Below, piece by piece: positions 39,132 to 48,247 of a stretch of DNA of 64,000 bases. The stretch's first letter is position 1, and each line of letters opens with the position of its first letter. The translations under genes were made by a program, and so were the position numbers. Source of the stretch: Paenibacillus qinlingensis. Lineage in GTDB: Bacteria > Bacillota > Bacilli > Paenibacillales > NBRC-103111. The notes below the pieces were generated by a model. It was not told the DNA's origin. It was given only the letters and a program-made list of their open reading frames with translations, and made no database searches. The stretch is taken from assembly GCF_013204845.1 (NCBI RefSeq), contig NZ_JABMKY010000002.1:124001-188000 (forward strand). Direction: 5' to 3'.

Positions 39132-39205
39132 ACATAGCTTATCTCCTGCCAAATCTCGAAGATATGAAATCGCTTACAAATTGTTCCCCCTTTCACTAGG
39201 ATCAT
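39128..39205 (-). CDS. Upstream ORF (25 residues) overlapping the start of the second giant gene
   Basis: ATG 39205 lies four bases after GAGGAGG, a better ribosome site than that of the giant gene itself. The ORF (MILVKGG...EISYV) ends in TGA at 39128-39130, overlapping the TTG start at 39129-39131. This is an arrangement for translational coupling. The peptide has no recognisable family. Confidence 0.5.
   Translation of the reverse strand: MILVKGGTICKRFHIFEIWQEISYV
39164..39179 (-). promoter_or_regulatory. Candidate cre (CcpA) site ahead of the polysaccharide operon
   Basis: The minus strand reads TTGTAAGCGATTTCAT, fitting the consensus WTGNAARCGNWWWCAW at every position. It lies inside the leader, where bound CcpA would act as a roadblock. 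Confidence 0.65.
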
Positions 39206-39332
39206 CGTACCTCCTCTAAAATGGTTCGTATATTAACGGAAACCTGTGATGATCAACTTTTTTTGACTCTTCATAAAAAAATGCCACTTTTCGTAAAACA
39301 GCCTATCTTTTCAGTCCCTTAAAAAGAAGAAA

Positions 39333-39367
39333 AAACGGATAAGCCAGCTATGTGGCTTAATCCGTTT
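39333..39367 (-). terminator. Terminator after the AraC sensor-regulator gene
   Basis: AAACGGATTAAGCCA and TGGCTTATCCGTTT pair around CATAGC; TTTTTTCTTC follows on the minus strand. It separates the regulator transcript from the giant-gene operon. Confidence 0.9.
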
Positions 39368-39381
39368 CTATGCTGCACTGC

Positions 39382-41583
39382 TTAGGAATCCGTTCTTTTT
39401 CGATATTCGCTCGGTGTAACGCCCGTGTATTTCTTGAACATCCGATTGAAGGATGTAATGTTCTGATACCCCACTGATTTGGCGGCATCATGGATTTTAA
39501 TACGGCTATCAGCTAGAAGATCTGTCGCTTTCGCAATGCGTGTTTCATTGATATAGTCCACGATATTCTTGCCGGTCTTAGCTTTGAAGTATGAGGATAA
39601 ATACCCGCTGCTCATCTTGAGCTTTTCCGCGAGAATATCCAAGTAGATCTCCTCCGATAAGTGCTCTTGGATATAATCCATTACGAAAGATGTAATTGGG
39701 TACTTCTCTTCCTTCTGATCTTGGACAGCCTCTGAAGACAGTGTCACCCATTCGAGCATCAGCTGTTCCAGCTCCTCCATGGTACTGCACTGCTGAATAC
39801 GCTCCCCTACTTTGCCGTAAAGAGAGGCCAGTCGCTCGGTATCGATCGGGTAGGACGCGATTGCGTTTCGAATTTTACCTGCAAGGGTGTCGGCAAACCC
39901 CTGCATGACAGAAGCTGTCAATGCCTTGCTTCGCCATTTGGCAAAAAGACGTTCTAACAGCGCAACAAGCTGCTGCGTATTTCCTTCACGTAATTGCGTT
40001 TCCAGCTCTTTTTCTTGATCAGGTGATAAGCCAATTGATATCGGCACCGATCTGCGCTCCTGAATAAGCTGAGTTTCGTTCATCAGCAGCCGTTCTTCAA
40101 GCAGCGCCTCTGCCTCCTCAAAGGCCGAAGTCAGCTGCGTAGATGCCGTATAAACGGAAGTTACGGCAATCGTGATGACCCCGAACTCTTTGTCATGATC
40201 AAAAACTTGCATCATTGCCCCAAGCAGATCCGTGATTTGTGCTTTGTTATCTGTGAAAACGAGACTGAGAATTTGATCCTTTTCAATTTGAAAAGTCATA
40301 GAGTCCGGGTAACTTGGCTGAATTGTGCTGTCAATATACGTTTTCATATAATAAGCCCATTGTTGCATGGTCGCGTTGGAAGATGATGAGTTGAATGATG
40401 GCTGAATTTGAAAAAGAATAAATATGAAAGGTTTATCGGCAAAATCAAGCTTATGCGCATCATGCTCATGTCCACGAATGGCTTTCAAGTGATTCATGAA
40501 GGAAAGCTGCTTACGAAGCATTTGACTGCCATGAATTTCATGGGAGATAATATTAAATTCCTTAATGTTAGACTGTAATGGTGTTGGTTCGTTCATCTGT
40601 CGCAAGGATTCAATGACTTTCTTTAAGGGGTTGTTAATACGAGCTGCAAACAAGAAAGAAAAGATCACACTAAGTACAATCGCTGCCGCAAGAATGGCAA
40701 CAACCGTAATGCTGAACTGAGATTGATTCGCGATCCGCTCGACGGGAACCCGGTACAGATAGGTGTAACCAGTGCCTTCGCCTTTCATCGTAAAATGGTA
40801 CTTGCGATCACGAATAAAATCACTGCCTTCGGCCTGCTTAAGTTCGTCAAACGCAAGGGCGGCTTCATGCGTCGTGCTTTTAAATAGTGGCTCTCCATCT
40901 TGGTTATAAATAATCAAATCGTTATAAAGGCTTTGGTGAAACGCTTTATACATTTTCGCAGCATCGAGAAACACAATCATATAGAAATCTTCGCTGTTTT
41001 TAATCAACAGCGGGATCATGTCCCCTAGCGGTTGAGGACGGTCTCGAAAAATATGATTCGTCATTGGCGCAGCAGGCAGCATACGGTTGGCAAACGATTC
41101 CGTAAACTGCCGGCGCCAGAAATCAAGCGGATACGATTCGCTTTTATAAAACACTTGGAACATCAATTCGGCGTTCGTACTTGTACCTTTTTCCACTACA
41201 AGATCGCCTTGTTTGGCATAAAAAACGATGTCATCAATAAATAGGTAAGGATTTGTTGTGAAGCTAGATATTTCCCGAATAACGTCCGGAAAGCGGCTAT
41301 AATTGGGGGCACTGCGCAACCTTTGTACTTCATCACTGTAAAAAAACAGATACATCTGCTTTTTGACCAAGTCCAAATGCTTTTCATAATTGTTCTTCGT
41401 ATTTTCGAGCATCAGCGTGTTGTACTTGACGATCTCCTGCCTCACATTCTGTTTGGACACCGAGACAGCGTAAACGATCAGGGAGGCGAGCAGCAGAATG
41501 ATGCATAGAAAGCCTGCAATTAGCCGCATAAAGAGCGAATTGGACTTGTTACGGATGAAAATAATCGGTTGTAAGTTTTTCAT
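39382..41583 (-). CDS. Membrane AraC-family regulator with extracellular sensor domain
   Basis: A 733-residue protein. A transmembrane helix near residues 20-42 and another near 290-312 enclose an extracellular dCACHE-like sensor; a linker and a diverged GGDEF-like segment follow, then an AraC HTH_18 domain at the C-terminus (about 635-730: IYLDILAEKLKMSSGYLSSYFK and SVGYQNITSFNRMFKKYTG). The start is ATG 41583 after GTGGGGA. Such regulators sit beside CUT1 sugar operons in Paenibacillus and bind an external sugar or its receptor. It is the probable activator of the adjacent giant-gene/ABC operon. Confidence 0.9.
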   Translation of the reverse strand: MKNLQPIIFIRNKSNSLFMRLIAGFLCIILLLASLIVYAVSVSKQNVRQEIVKYNTLMLENTKNNYEKHLDLVKKQMYLFFYSDEVQRLRSAPNYSRFPDVIREISSFTTNPYLFIDDIVFYAKQGDLVVEKGTSTNAELMFQVFYKSESYPLDFWRRQFTESFANRMLPAAPMTNHIFRDRPQPLGDMIPLLIKNSEDFYMIVFLDAAKMYKAFHQSLYNDLIIYNQDGEPLFKSTTHEAALAFDELKQAEGSDFIRDRKYHFTMKGEGTGYTYLYRVPVERIANQSQFSITVVAILAAAIVLSVIFSFLFAARINNPLKKVIESLRQMNEPTPLQSNIKEFNIISHEIHGSQMLRKQLSFMNHLKAIRGHEHDAHKLDFADKPFIFILFQIQPSFNSSSSNATMQQWAYYMKTYIDSTIQPSYPDSMTFQIEKDQILSLVFTDNKAQITDLLGAMMQVFDHDKEFGVITIAVTSVYTASTQLTSAFEEAEALLEERLLMNETQLIQERRSVPISIGLSPDQEKELETQLREGNTQQLVALLERLFAKWRSKALTASVMQGFADTLAGKIRNAIASYPIDTERLASLYGKVGERIQQCSTMEELEQLMLEWVTLSSEAVQDQKEEKYPITSFVMDYIQEHLSEEIYLDILAEKLKMSSGYLSSYFKAKTGKNIVDYINETRIAKATDLLADSRIKIHDAAKSVGYQNITSFNRMFKKYTGVTPSEYRKRTDS

Positions 41584-41677
41584 GCAATCCCCACTTTTTA
41601 TGCAGGATATATTCGTGTTCACATCGTCGACTTGTGTCTATCTTAGCAAACAGGCCCACGGGTGTAAATCACTCGAT

Positions 41678-44600
41678 TCATTCCTCTTGATAGATCTCGA
41701 TAGCACCCATTAATCCATAGGGCTGCAATTGATATGCCGGCGTATAATTTGCTTCATCCGGATGAAAAGACCACCAATCCGTCCAGCCCTTATCATTTGG
41801 TCTTTCATGAAGCGGCCCTAATACATTGCGTGGACTTCCGACTACCTCAATATCGATACGGTTCTGTCCGTGCACAAGCCAATCGGTCAACTCAACGGTG
41901 CCAGCAGACCGCCATGGAATGGCTTGTCGATGTGTTTCATTGATGGTTATCTGCAGCGTAACAGCTTCATAGTCCCCTAGCTTTAGCATCATTCGTTTGC
42001 CTTTACTAATGTCTGCCTCCACATCAAAATGATAGATCATGCTTCCACAGTAGTGAGGATACCCCTGCTGCGTCCAATCCCCAAGCGCAAGACGCGTGGG
42101 TTCAAGAATGAGACTTCGATCGTGATCGAGGGCGAAGTCTCCAATCAAGAAGGCATTCTCCACTTCCATGTCGTGTGTATACGCGCAGCGAATCACCAAT
42201 ACATTCTCGCCTTCATGCAATGACGGCAGTTTTACAGATGACATTGATCGATCCAGATACCAGCCGTCCGGTTTTTCCGAAAGAGGTTGTCCGTTCAATT
42301 CAACGTGAAAACGCTCCAGCTGCTCAAAAACGAGTTGCGTATCCGACTTCGGCGTGTTCTTTACATGAAAAGTAAAGCGAAATGCAACCGAAGTGCCATC
42401 CGATGGATGTGGCTCGTGTATCCAGAAATGCCGTTGAAGCTTTCCGTTTGCATAAACGGGCCGCATGCCCAACTGCTGTCGGACCGCTTGTTGTGCTTGC
42501 CACACTTCCATGGTGTCAGACCAAGCCGCTTCTCCCAGCCGGTACTGGCAAGCGTCCATGACAAGAGCGTTCGGATGAGTTCGGGAAAAGCTCGTACTTC
42601 CCTCCATAGTCGTAAGTAGTTTCATCCCCTGCTTCAGTGGACTATGTTTCTTCGCATACGGAATAATTTCCCTGCTTACTTTGGAGATTACATACAGCTT
42701 GGATTCCGCAGGACCGAAGCTTGCTTCAAAATGCAGGTAACCGTCGTTAGCTTGCGCCTGCTTTGCGACGACCTCTCCTGATAGCAAATCCCATTCTTCG
42801 ACCCCTCCGCTTCCTTCGATCCTAACCTCCACTTCGTAGGAAGCTTCGCGATCATTGTTAACGACGAAGACGATCGTACAATCCGGCAGCTCACGCCGCA
42901 TGTACAAGAGTCTCTCAGATTCCTCTCCATCTGATTCCGTTAGACGCACAGTCCGCGGCGCAATCCGCTCGATTTCAAGGATCAATTCATTCCAACTATT
43001 CCTATGCTTGAATCTGTGATGGCTAGTTAGATGATGCAACTCGTTAGATGGCACCGCATCCAGCATAGTCGGAACTTGGCCATATGCCAGAACGACTCCC
43101 CCAGTATCCATAAACGTCATCAATAGCGTAAAGGTTGACGGAAGTAAATTGCTCAGCGAAGGCAGAATTACAACGGGATAGCTTGCCTGACCGATGCCGA
43201 AGCGCCCCTCAACCACGCTGCCGTCTTCTTGCATACACAGCTCATCGCCTAAGTCAAAATCGACATGCTGACCGAGCAAATACTGAACAAAAGCATTAAA
43301 CTCACGGTTATAGGCGTTAAGCTTTTCGATATTACCGCCATCGTTACGCCATTCGTTCGCTTTCACATCGCAACCGAGCTGCGACCATACGGTTGTCGAC
43401 GGATGAACGACAAGCACATCTCTTCGGACACGTCCCTCACATAAGACTGCACCCAACCGAGCAAAATATTGTTCCAATACATGATTATGAGGCCACCAAT
43501 TCGTATTGTAATTAAATGAAGGCGGATAATCCCGTTTTCTGCATCCTCGTAGTGTGTACAGGGACAAATGGTAGGTCATTAGGTTGACCCCAAGGACAAA
43601 TTGCCAATCGCCAATCCATTTACGAGCCTCGAACGTTAAACCCCATCCCGTTACACCGTAGGTTTCCGTAATCACCCTTTTCTTGCCATATTGATTTGCG
43701 ATACTCGAAACGTGCTTGACGCCCAAACTTTCGTCCGTTTGTTCGCACAGAATGTCGATGCCAGGGATGTCCATATAGCGATAATTCGGCATGAGAGCGC
43801 CTTGATGCCGGACTGCGCCAACCAGGTCTGCCTCATCGCAGAAATGACCTGTAAAAGCAAGATCATTTTCCCTGCACCAATCACCGAGTTGCTTCGTAAA
43901 AGATTGAGAGAACATCTCGGTTACCGTTTTCCAATAATCGAAACGGACTTTAGCTGAAGGTGCACCGTGATAGTAGAAATACGGCAGCGCATCCCAAATA
44001 GCGTAGCCATTTTTTTCCGCAAAAGCTTGCGGCAATTCATCCGACCACGTAATCCAGGTCATTTCTGGTGCTTTCAGCTCCTCTTTAAAACCAAGCAGGC
44101 TGGGTTCATCCGTAAATATCCCAGGAACTGTACGACCGAACTCCCCTCCAACCGCAGCCTTGTATGTCTCATACGTCGTCTCAATGAAAATTCGGGTGGC
44201 TTCGGGATTCAAGTGATCCGGATACGTATCCCCGTGACACCATTCATTAGGGGTTGCGACGATCCGGCGAAAGACCAAATAGACTTCATCCTCAGAGAGA
44301 GTCATCGAATCCATACTTGATGGAGTTAACCTCTCGCAGGCTAACAGTTCGTTGCCGGACAACTTTGCACGATACACGGCTAGTACGGTGTCATCCTGTT
44401 GTGAACTGTGAGATACCGTCAGTGTTAATGCTTTCGCCCGCACGGCATCGCCGCCAATGCGCGGCACAAGGCCTCCTCCCATCCCGGAAGAATAACGATC
44501 CTCGTCGTACAGCCACGCGTGAACACCTTCCGCTTTTGCTTTAGCTACGGATTCCTTAACTCGGTCCATGAACGCTTCGCCCATATACGGTGTCTCAAGT

Positions 44601-44773
44601 CCTTCCCGCACATGCATCATGAATCCGCCCATGCCCTGTTCCTTAAAGCCCTCGATTTGACGGTCCAGCTCCTGCTGTTCCAAGGTGCCATTCCAAGACC
44701 AGAACGGTACTGACCGGTAATCCACAGGAGGATTCTCAAATTTTTGCAACAATTCAGATTTATTCAATGCCAT
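41678..44773 (-). CDS. GH106-like alpha-L-rhamnosidase family glycosyl hydrolase
   Basis: A 1031-residue protein without a signal peptide. The N-terminal signature VPFWSWNGTLEQQELDRQI with GGFMMHVREGLETPYMG is typical of the GH106-like group, where the catalytic barrel uses paired Glu residues (TDEPSLLGF near 220 and ITETYGVTGWG near 372 are candidates). A galactose-binding-like beta-sandwich lies near 880-1000. ATG 44773 is very close to AAGGGAG; TTG two codons later is an alternative start. Cytoplasmic location suggests it acts on imported oligosaccharides, consistent with a pectin (rhamnogalacturonan)-like or other rhamnose-containing substrate. Confidence 0.85.
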   Translation of the reverse strand: MALNKSELLQKFENPPVDYRSVPFWSWNGTLEQQELDRQIEGFKEQGMGGFMMHVREGLETPYMGEAFMDRVKESVAKAKAEGVHAWLYDEDRYSSGMGGGLVPRIGGDAVRAKALTLTVSHSSQQDDTVLAVYRAKLSGNELLACERLTPSSMDSMTLSEDEVYLVFRRIVATPNEWCHGDTYPDHLNPEATRIFIETTYETYKAAVGGEFGRTVPGIFTDEPSLLGFKEELKAPEMTWITWSDELPQAFAEKNGYAIWDALPYFYYHGAPSAKVRFDYWKTVTEMFSQSFTKQLGDWCRENDLAFTGHFCDEADLVGAVRHQGALMPNYRYMDIPGIDILCEQTDESLGVKHVSSIANQYGKKRVITETYGVTGWGLTFEARKWIGDWQFVLGVNLMTYHLSLYTLRGCRKRDYPPSFNYNTNWWPHNHVLEQYFARLGAVLCEGRVRRDVLVVHPSTTVWSQLGCDVKANEWRNDGGNIEKLNAYNREFNAFVQYLLGQHVDFDLGDELCMQEDGSVVEGRFGIGQASYPVVILPSLSNLLPSTFTLLMTFMDTGGVVLAYGQVPTMLDAVPSNELHHLTSHHRFKHRNSWNELILEIERIAPRTVRLTESDGEESERLLYMRRELPDCTIVFVVNNDREASYEVEVRIEGSGGVEEWDLLSGEVVAKQAQANDGYLHFEASFGPAESKLYVISKVSREIIPYAKKHSPLKQGMKLLTTMEGSTSFSRTHPNALVMDACQYRLGEAAWSDTMEVWQAQQAVRQQLGMRPVYANGKLQRHFWIHEPHPSDGTSVAFRFTFHVKNTPKSDTQLVFEQLERFHVELNGQPLSEKPDGWYLDRSMSSVKLPSLHEGENVLVIRCAYTHDMEVENAFLIGDFALDHDRSLILEPTRLALGDWTQQGYPHYCGSMIYHFDVEADISKGKRMMLKLGDYEAVTLQITINETHRQAIPWRSAGTVELTDWLVHGQNRIDIEVVGSPRNVLGPLHERPNDKGWTDWWSFHPDEANYTPAYQLQPYGLMGAIEIYQEE

Positions 44774-44816
44774 TCTCCCTTCTTACTAAAACATTTTATG
44801 CCATACATCAGATCTT

Positions 44817-44905
44817 ACTATAGGGATCATTATGGCAGGACCAAATGGTAAACGCTTTCCCTTTTCCACGATTTCTTTGAATAAATCAACGATTCCATGT
44901 ATCAT
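44817..44905. promoter_or_regulatory. Divergent promoters with a cre-like site between GH106 and AraC genes
   Basis: Minus: TTGGTC (44839-44844), 16 bases, TATAGT (44817-44822). Plus: TTGAAT (44877-44882), 17 bases, TATCAT (44900-44905). Between them TGGTAAACGCTTTCCC (44846-44861) resembles a cre or LacI-family site, with an AAACGCTTT core but an imperfect edge. Confidence 0.5.
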
Positions 44906-44946
44906 AAAATAGAAATGCAGGACAATTGAAACTTGCGGAGGTCTAT

Positions 44947-45843
44947 ATGTCCGATTATCCGATTTATGCTACCAAAGAAATGCTCGACGAAACGTTTCCC
45001 TTCAAAATAGAAATTCGCAGGCCGCACTCCATGAATCGCATTCTGCATGCGCACGAACATCTCCAACTTTGCTATATGCTGTCTGGCAGTTGTCTACATT
45101 GGGTGGCCGGGCAGCAATATGTGCTCACAAAAGGTGATCTATTCTCGATCCCCCCGAACCTGGAGCATCGCTTGGAACTCCGCGAATCAATGGATTTCGT
45201 TATGATCCAGGTCGATTTTATGCCCCACGCCCTCAATGACAGCCTGCGAGATTTGGCGCATATGGAGACATTCGTTGATTTTGCATATATTAGACCTCTT
45301 ATCACCGATGCGGATTTGCTGCCCAAAATGACACTTCCTCCTCCTACGCAAATGGTGGTTGAAAGCCTTCTCCATGTCATTCTCACTGAATGGGTGACTC
45401 AAGAAGAAGGTTACCGGCTAGCCATTAAAGCCGAACTGCTCAGACTTCTCGTCATTACGGTTAGACAATATAAACGGTTTATTCATGTGCAAAGTCAGCA
45501 GGATAGCCACAGAGTAGCTTTGCATAGAAAAGCTTTCTATGAGGCCATTCATTTTATGGAGTCGCATTACCATGAGGAGCTTCATTTGGAAGACGTCGCT
45601 GCCAAAGCGTTGATGGCCCCCTCGTATTTCAGTCATATGTTAAAGCTAGTTAGAGGCAAAACTTATATTGAGCTCTTAACGGACATTCGGATTCTGTCAG
45701 CCATGGCGCTGCTCAAAGATACCGATTTGAATGTGACAGAAATTGCTGCACAAGTCGGCTATAATCACATCAGCCATTTCAATCGAACTTTTAAAAAGCA
45801 TACTGGTATCACGCCAGGAGATTACCGGAAACATCAAACGTAA
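44947..45843 (+). CDS. AraC-family regulator with cupin-like sensor domain
   Basis: A 298-residue cytoplasmic regulator. The N-terminal AraC_binding barrel (HAHEHLQLCYMLSGS, GDLFSIPPNLEH) covers about 25-110 and the double helix-turn-helix about 195-295 (LEDVAAKALMAPSYFSHMLK, AAQVGYNHISHFNRTFKKHTG). ATG 44947 follows GGAGGT; the longer reading from TTG 44926 spans the ribosome site. It is divergent from the GH106-like gene and probably controls it. A clear terminator follows. Confidence 0.92.
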   Translation: MSDYPIYATKEMLDETFPFKIEIRRPHSMNRILHAHEHLQLCYMLSGSCLHWVAGQQYVLTKGDLFSIPPNLEHRLELRESMDFVMIQVDFMPHALNDSLRDLAHMETFVDFAYIRPLITDADLLPKMTLPPPTQMVVESLLHVILTEWVTQEEGYRLAIKAELLRLLVITVRQYKRFIHVQSQQDSHRVALHRKAFYEAIHFMESHYHEELHLEDVAAKALMAPSYFSHMLKLVRGKTYIELLTDIRILSAMALLKDTDLNVTEIAAQVGYNHISHFNRTFKKHTGITPGDYRKHQT

Positions 45844-45844
45844 A

Positions 45845-45870
45845 AAGACCGCCATTTTTGTGGCGGTCTT
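45845..45870 (+). terminator. Terminator after the AraC gene
   Basis: AAGACCGCC and GGCGGTCTT pair around ATTTTTGT, and CTGCATCTT follows. Confidence 0.8.
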
Positions 45871-45918
45871 CTGCATCTTATACGTTTTGTGGCATGTGTT
45901 TTTACATACGACAAAAGT

Positions 45919-46021
45919 GATGGAGATTAGTAGAGAAACTTTAAATAAGCATTTCTCAACAAAAGAAGAAATTGAATTTCTCGTGAATGGTTTACGTGAT
46001 GAATACTTTCCTTTGATTTAA
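45919..46021 (+). other. Possible gene remnant or tiny ORF
   Basis: A short frame (MEISRETLNKHF...LRDEYFPLI) runs to TAA 46021 and is followed by a terminator-like hairpin, but no ribosome site precedes it and no family is recognised. It could be the 3' remnant of a lost gene. Confidence 0.25.
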
Positions 46022-46027
46022 ATAAAA

Positions 46028-46062
46028 AGAAGAGGCTCCCATGGATATGGTGTGCCTCTTCT
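46028..46062. terminator. Terminator between the AraC side and the cupin gene
   Basis: AGAAGAGGC and GCCTCTTCT form a 9-base stem with a 17-base loop, preceded on the plus strand by an A-run that becomes a U-run for the minus-strand cupin gene. Confidence 0.7.
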
Positions 46063-46087
46063 GTCTAACCCCTGACCGTCGCGTTTC

Positions 46088-46483
46088 TTAGGAATGGTAT
46101 TGGTCGTCACTCACTTTTTCCAACCATTCGACCGTTTTACCGTCAAACCGTTCTTGAATGGCCGTATGCGTCATTGCTGTCGTAGGCGAAGCTCCATGCC
46201 AGTGTTTCTCACCAGGCGGAAACCAAACTACGTCGCCAGGATTTATTTCCTCAATCTGACCTCCCCAACGTTGAACCCTTCCTTGGCCTGCCGTTACAAT
46301 AAGCGTTTGCCCCAGTGGATGCGTATGCCAAGCTGTCCGTGCACCAGGCTCAAACGTGACGCTTGCACCAACTACACGTGCAGGTACGGCTGCTTCAAAT
46401 AGTGGATCAACGCGAACTGTGCCAGTAAAATAGTCAGACGAGCCTTTACCTGAAGGTTGCGAACCAATTCTTCTAATTTCCAT
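46088..46483 (-). CDS. Single-domain cupin protein
   Basis: A 131-residue beta-barrel protein of the mandelonitrile-lyase-like/YhhW-like cupin group. Metal ligands are visible in WHTHPLGQ near 50 and a second His-rich strand (PPGEKHWHG near 92). ATG 46483 lies behind GGAGGG. Enzymatic activity, such as lyase, isomerase or decarboxylase, is not determinable. It stands alone between a terminator and the Old Yellow Enzyme gene, which starts a separate transcript. Confidence 0.85.
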   Translation of the reverse strand: MEIRRIGSQPSGKGSSDYFTGTVRVDPLFEAAVPARVVGASVTFEPGARTAWHTHPLGQTLIVTAGQGRVQRWGGQIEEINPGDVVWFPPGEKHWHGASPTTAMTHTAIQERFDGKTVEWLEKVSDDQYHS

Positions 46484-46582
46484 TTTCTAAGTCCCTCCGT
46501 TACCGTTATGACCATGTGATTCCTTCGCTAGTGTAACAGATACCGAACTAATGATGCCAATAGATACGACTAATATATGAAA

Positions 46583-47584
46583 TCATCCGCGACTACTAAC
46601 TTGATCTTCATGAGTCAATAAACATTCCGCATAATCCGGGTCCGTCAAGAGCGGGCTCCCGATGGCGATACAATCAGCTAATTGATCCTCAAGAATACGA
46701 TTGGCGAGACTGCGGGTGTATATCTTTCCGACAGCAATAACCGGGATATGAAAATGTTGCTTAATCGCAGCAGCATAAGGCACCTGATAACCAGTGTGTA
46801 CATCACTTGGTTGTATAGGCAGAAGTCCCCCTGTTGAGACATGAATCGCATCCAATTCACACTCAAGAGGCTGTAGCATCCGCACCAACTCCTCAGTGGT
46901 TAGTCCCCCCTTGAAATAGTCAGTGGCAGAAATTCTTAGGGTAACCGGATATTGTCGACCGACTTCTCCCCTAATGGCCAAAAGAACCTCTTTCAAAAAT
47001 CTTGCCCGGTTCTCCGAATTGCCGCCATAGTCATCCAACCTTATATTGGATAGAGGAGAAAGGAATTGATGAATTAAAAAGCCATGTGCCGCATGAATTT
47101 CAATGCCATCGAATCCTGCTTCGACTGTCCTTTTTGCTGCGAGACGATATTCCTCTATGACAGTTTGAATACCGGCCAGAGACAGCGGCTCGGGCGTGCC
47201 GTAATGATCGTCGAACGCAATAGCGCTCGGCGCAACCATAAAATTCGTAACCTCTGGCGAGGATTTCCTACCACCGTGAGACAATTGGATAAATGCCGGC
47301 GTTTGATGGGCATGGATGGCATCGGCAATCTTTCTTAGTGGTGCCACATGCTGATCTGTAAAAATACCAATATCATTACTCCACAGTCTTCCATTAGAGG
47401 ATATAGCGGTTGATTCCAGGATAACTAGCCCTACATGCTTGGCCCTTCGTCCATAATGTTCTATGTGGTGATCAATGGGAAAAGCATCAAATGTTCCTTT
47501 ATATTGCTGTAAAGGTGCCATGATTAATCGGTTCTTCAGGTGTAGGCTGCCCAAATGTATAGGGTCATCCAGAGTCCATGTCAT
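46583..47584 (-). CDS. Old Yellow Enzyme-type NADH:flavin oxidoreductase
   Basis: A 333-residue FMN-dependent TIM-barrel ene-reductase resembling NamA/YqjM. Landmarks are NRLIMAPLQQYKG near 18, IQLSHGGRK near 100, GFDGIEIHAAHGFLIHQFLSP near 160 with the paired His, and the phosphate-binding IAVGKIYTR near 285. The usual Cys near residue 26 of YqjM is not obvious. ATG 47584 lies 10 bases after AAGGAGA. The divergent Lrp/AsnC gene is a candidate regulator. Confidence 0.9.
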   Translation of the reverse strand: MTWTLDDPIHLGSLHLKNRLIMAPLQQYKGTFDAFPIDHHIEHYGRRAKHVGLVILESTAISSNGRLWSNDIGIFTDQHVAPLRKIADAIHAHQTPAFIQLSHGGRKSSPEVTNFMVAPSAIAFDDHYGTPEPLSLAGIQTVIEEYRLAAKRTVEAGFDGIEIHAAHGFLIHQFLSPLSNIRLDDYGGNSENRARFLKEVLLAIRGEVGRQYPVTLRISATDYFKGGLTTEELVRMLQPLECELDAIHVSTGGLLPIQPSDVHTGYQVPYAAAIKQHFHIPVIAVGKIYTRSLANRILEDQLADCIAIGSPLLTDPDYAECLLTHEDQVSSRG

Positions 47585-47741
47585 ATCTTTTCATTCTCCT
47601 TCGCGAGTTATTTATGACTTCATTATAGTGTTGATACCATGCAAAACACATAGTATTATTAAGTTAATTAGCATTTAATGTCTAATTTAATAAGTTGTTT
47701 ATTGGATATTAATTTATATATTTAGGTGAGGTGATTTTCTA

Positions 47742-48176
47742 GTGGACCAAGTTGATACTAAAATCTTATCGTTGATGCATGAAAATGCCAGGATATCTAT
47801 TTCTGAAATGAGCAAATTGATTGTCATGTCGCAGCCCGCTGTAACGGAAAGACTCCGGAAGCTAGAGGAGCAGGGAATCGTAACGGGTTATCGTGCGCAA
47901 TTATCCCCACAGAAGCTTGGCAAACATACTTCTGCTTTTGTTATGTTTAAAACGAATTGCTGTCCGGATTTTATCAAATTCTGCGAAGCTTCTCCTGAGA
48001 TTGTCGATCTTTACAGAATTAGTGGTGATTACAACTTTCTATTAAAAGTGTTCACCGAAACAACTGAATCACTCGCACAATTTCTTGACGCTTGCAACCC
48101 TTATGGATATTCAACGACTTTAATTGTGCTCTCGACGGCATTCGAAGACAAAAGCCTTGTAACAAGCATGATGTAA
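47742..48176 (+). CDS. Lrp/AsnC-family regulator
   Basis: A 144-residue protein with an N-terminal winged helix (DTKILSLMHENARISISEMSK, SQPAVTERLRKLEEQGIV) and a C-terminal RAM ligand-binding domain (about 65-140; RISGDYNFLLKVF, YSTTLIVLST). GTG start after AGGTGA. It is divergent from the Old Yellow Enzyme gene and probably responds to an amino acid or related metabolite. Confidence 0.9.
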   Translation: MDQVDTKILSLMHENARISISEMSKLIVMSQPAVTERLRKLEEQGIVTGYRAQLSPQKLGKHTSAFVMFKTNCCPDFIKFCEASPEIVDLYRISGDYNFLLKVFTETTESLAQFLDACNPYGYSTTLIVLSTAFEDKSLVTSMM

Positions 48177-48247
48177 TAAATCTCGAGGCAGTTGGCGAGG
48201 AGCAGAATTGTTCGGCTAGTCCTCTTCCGTCTGACCTAGCCCCTCCA

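Noticed and set aside
45743..46021. 92-codon plus frame after the AraC gene
   Set aside because: Its first half lies in a shifted frame of the AraC gene and crosses that gene's terminator; only the last 34 codons are kept as a weak remnant.
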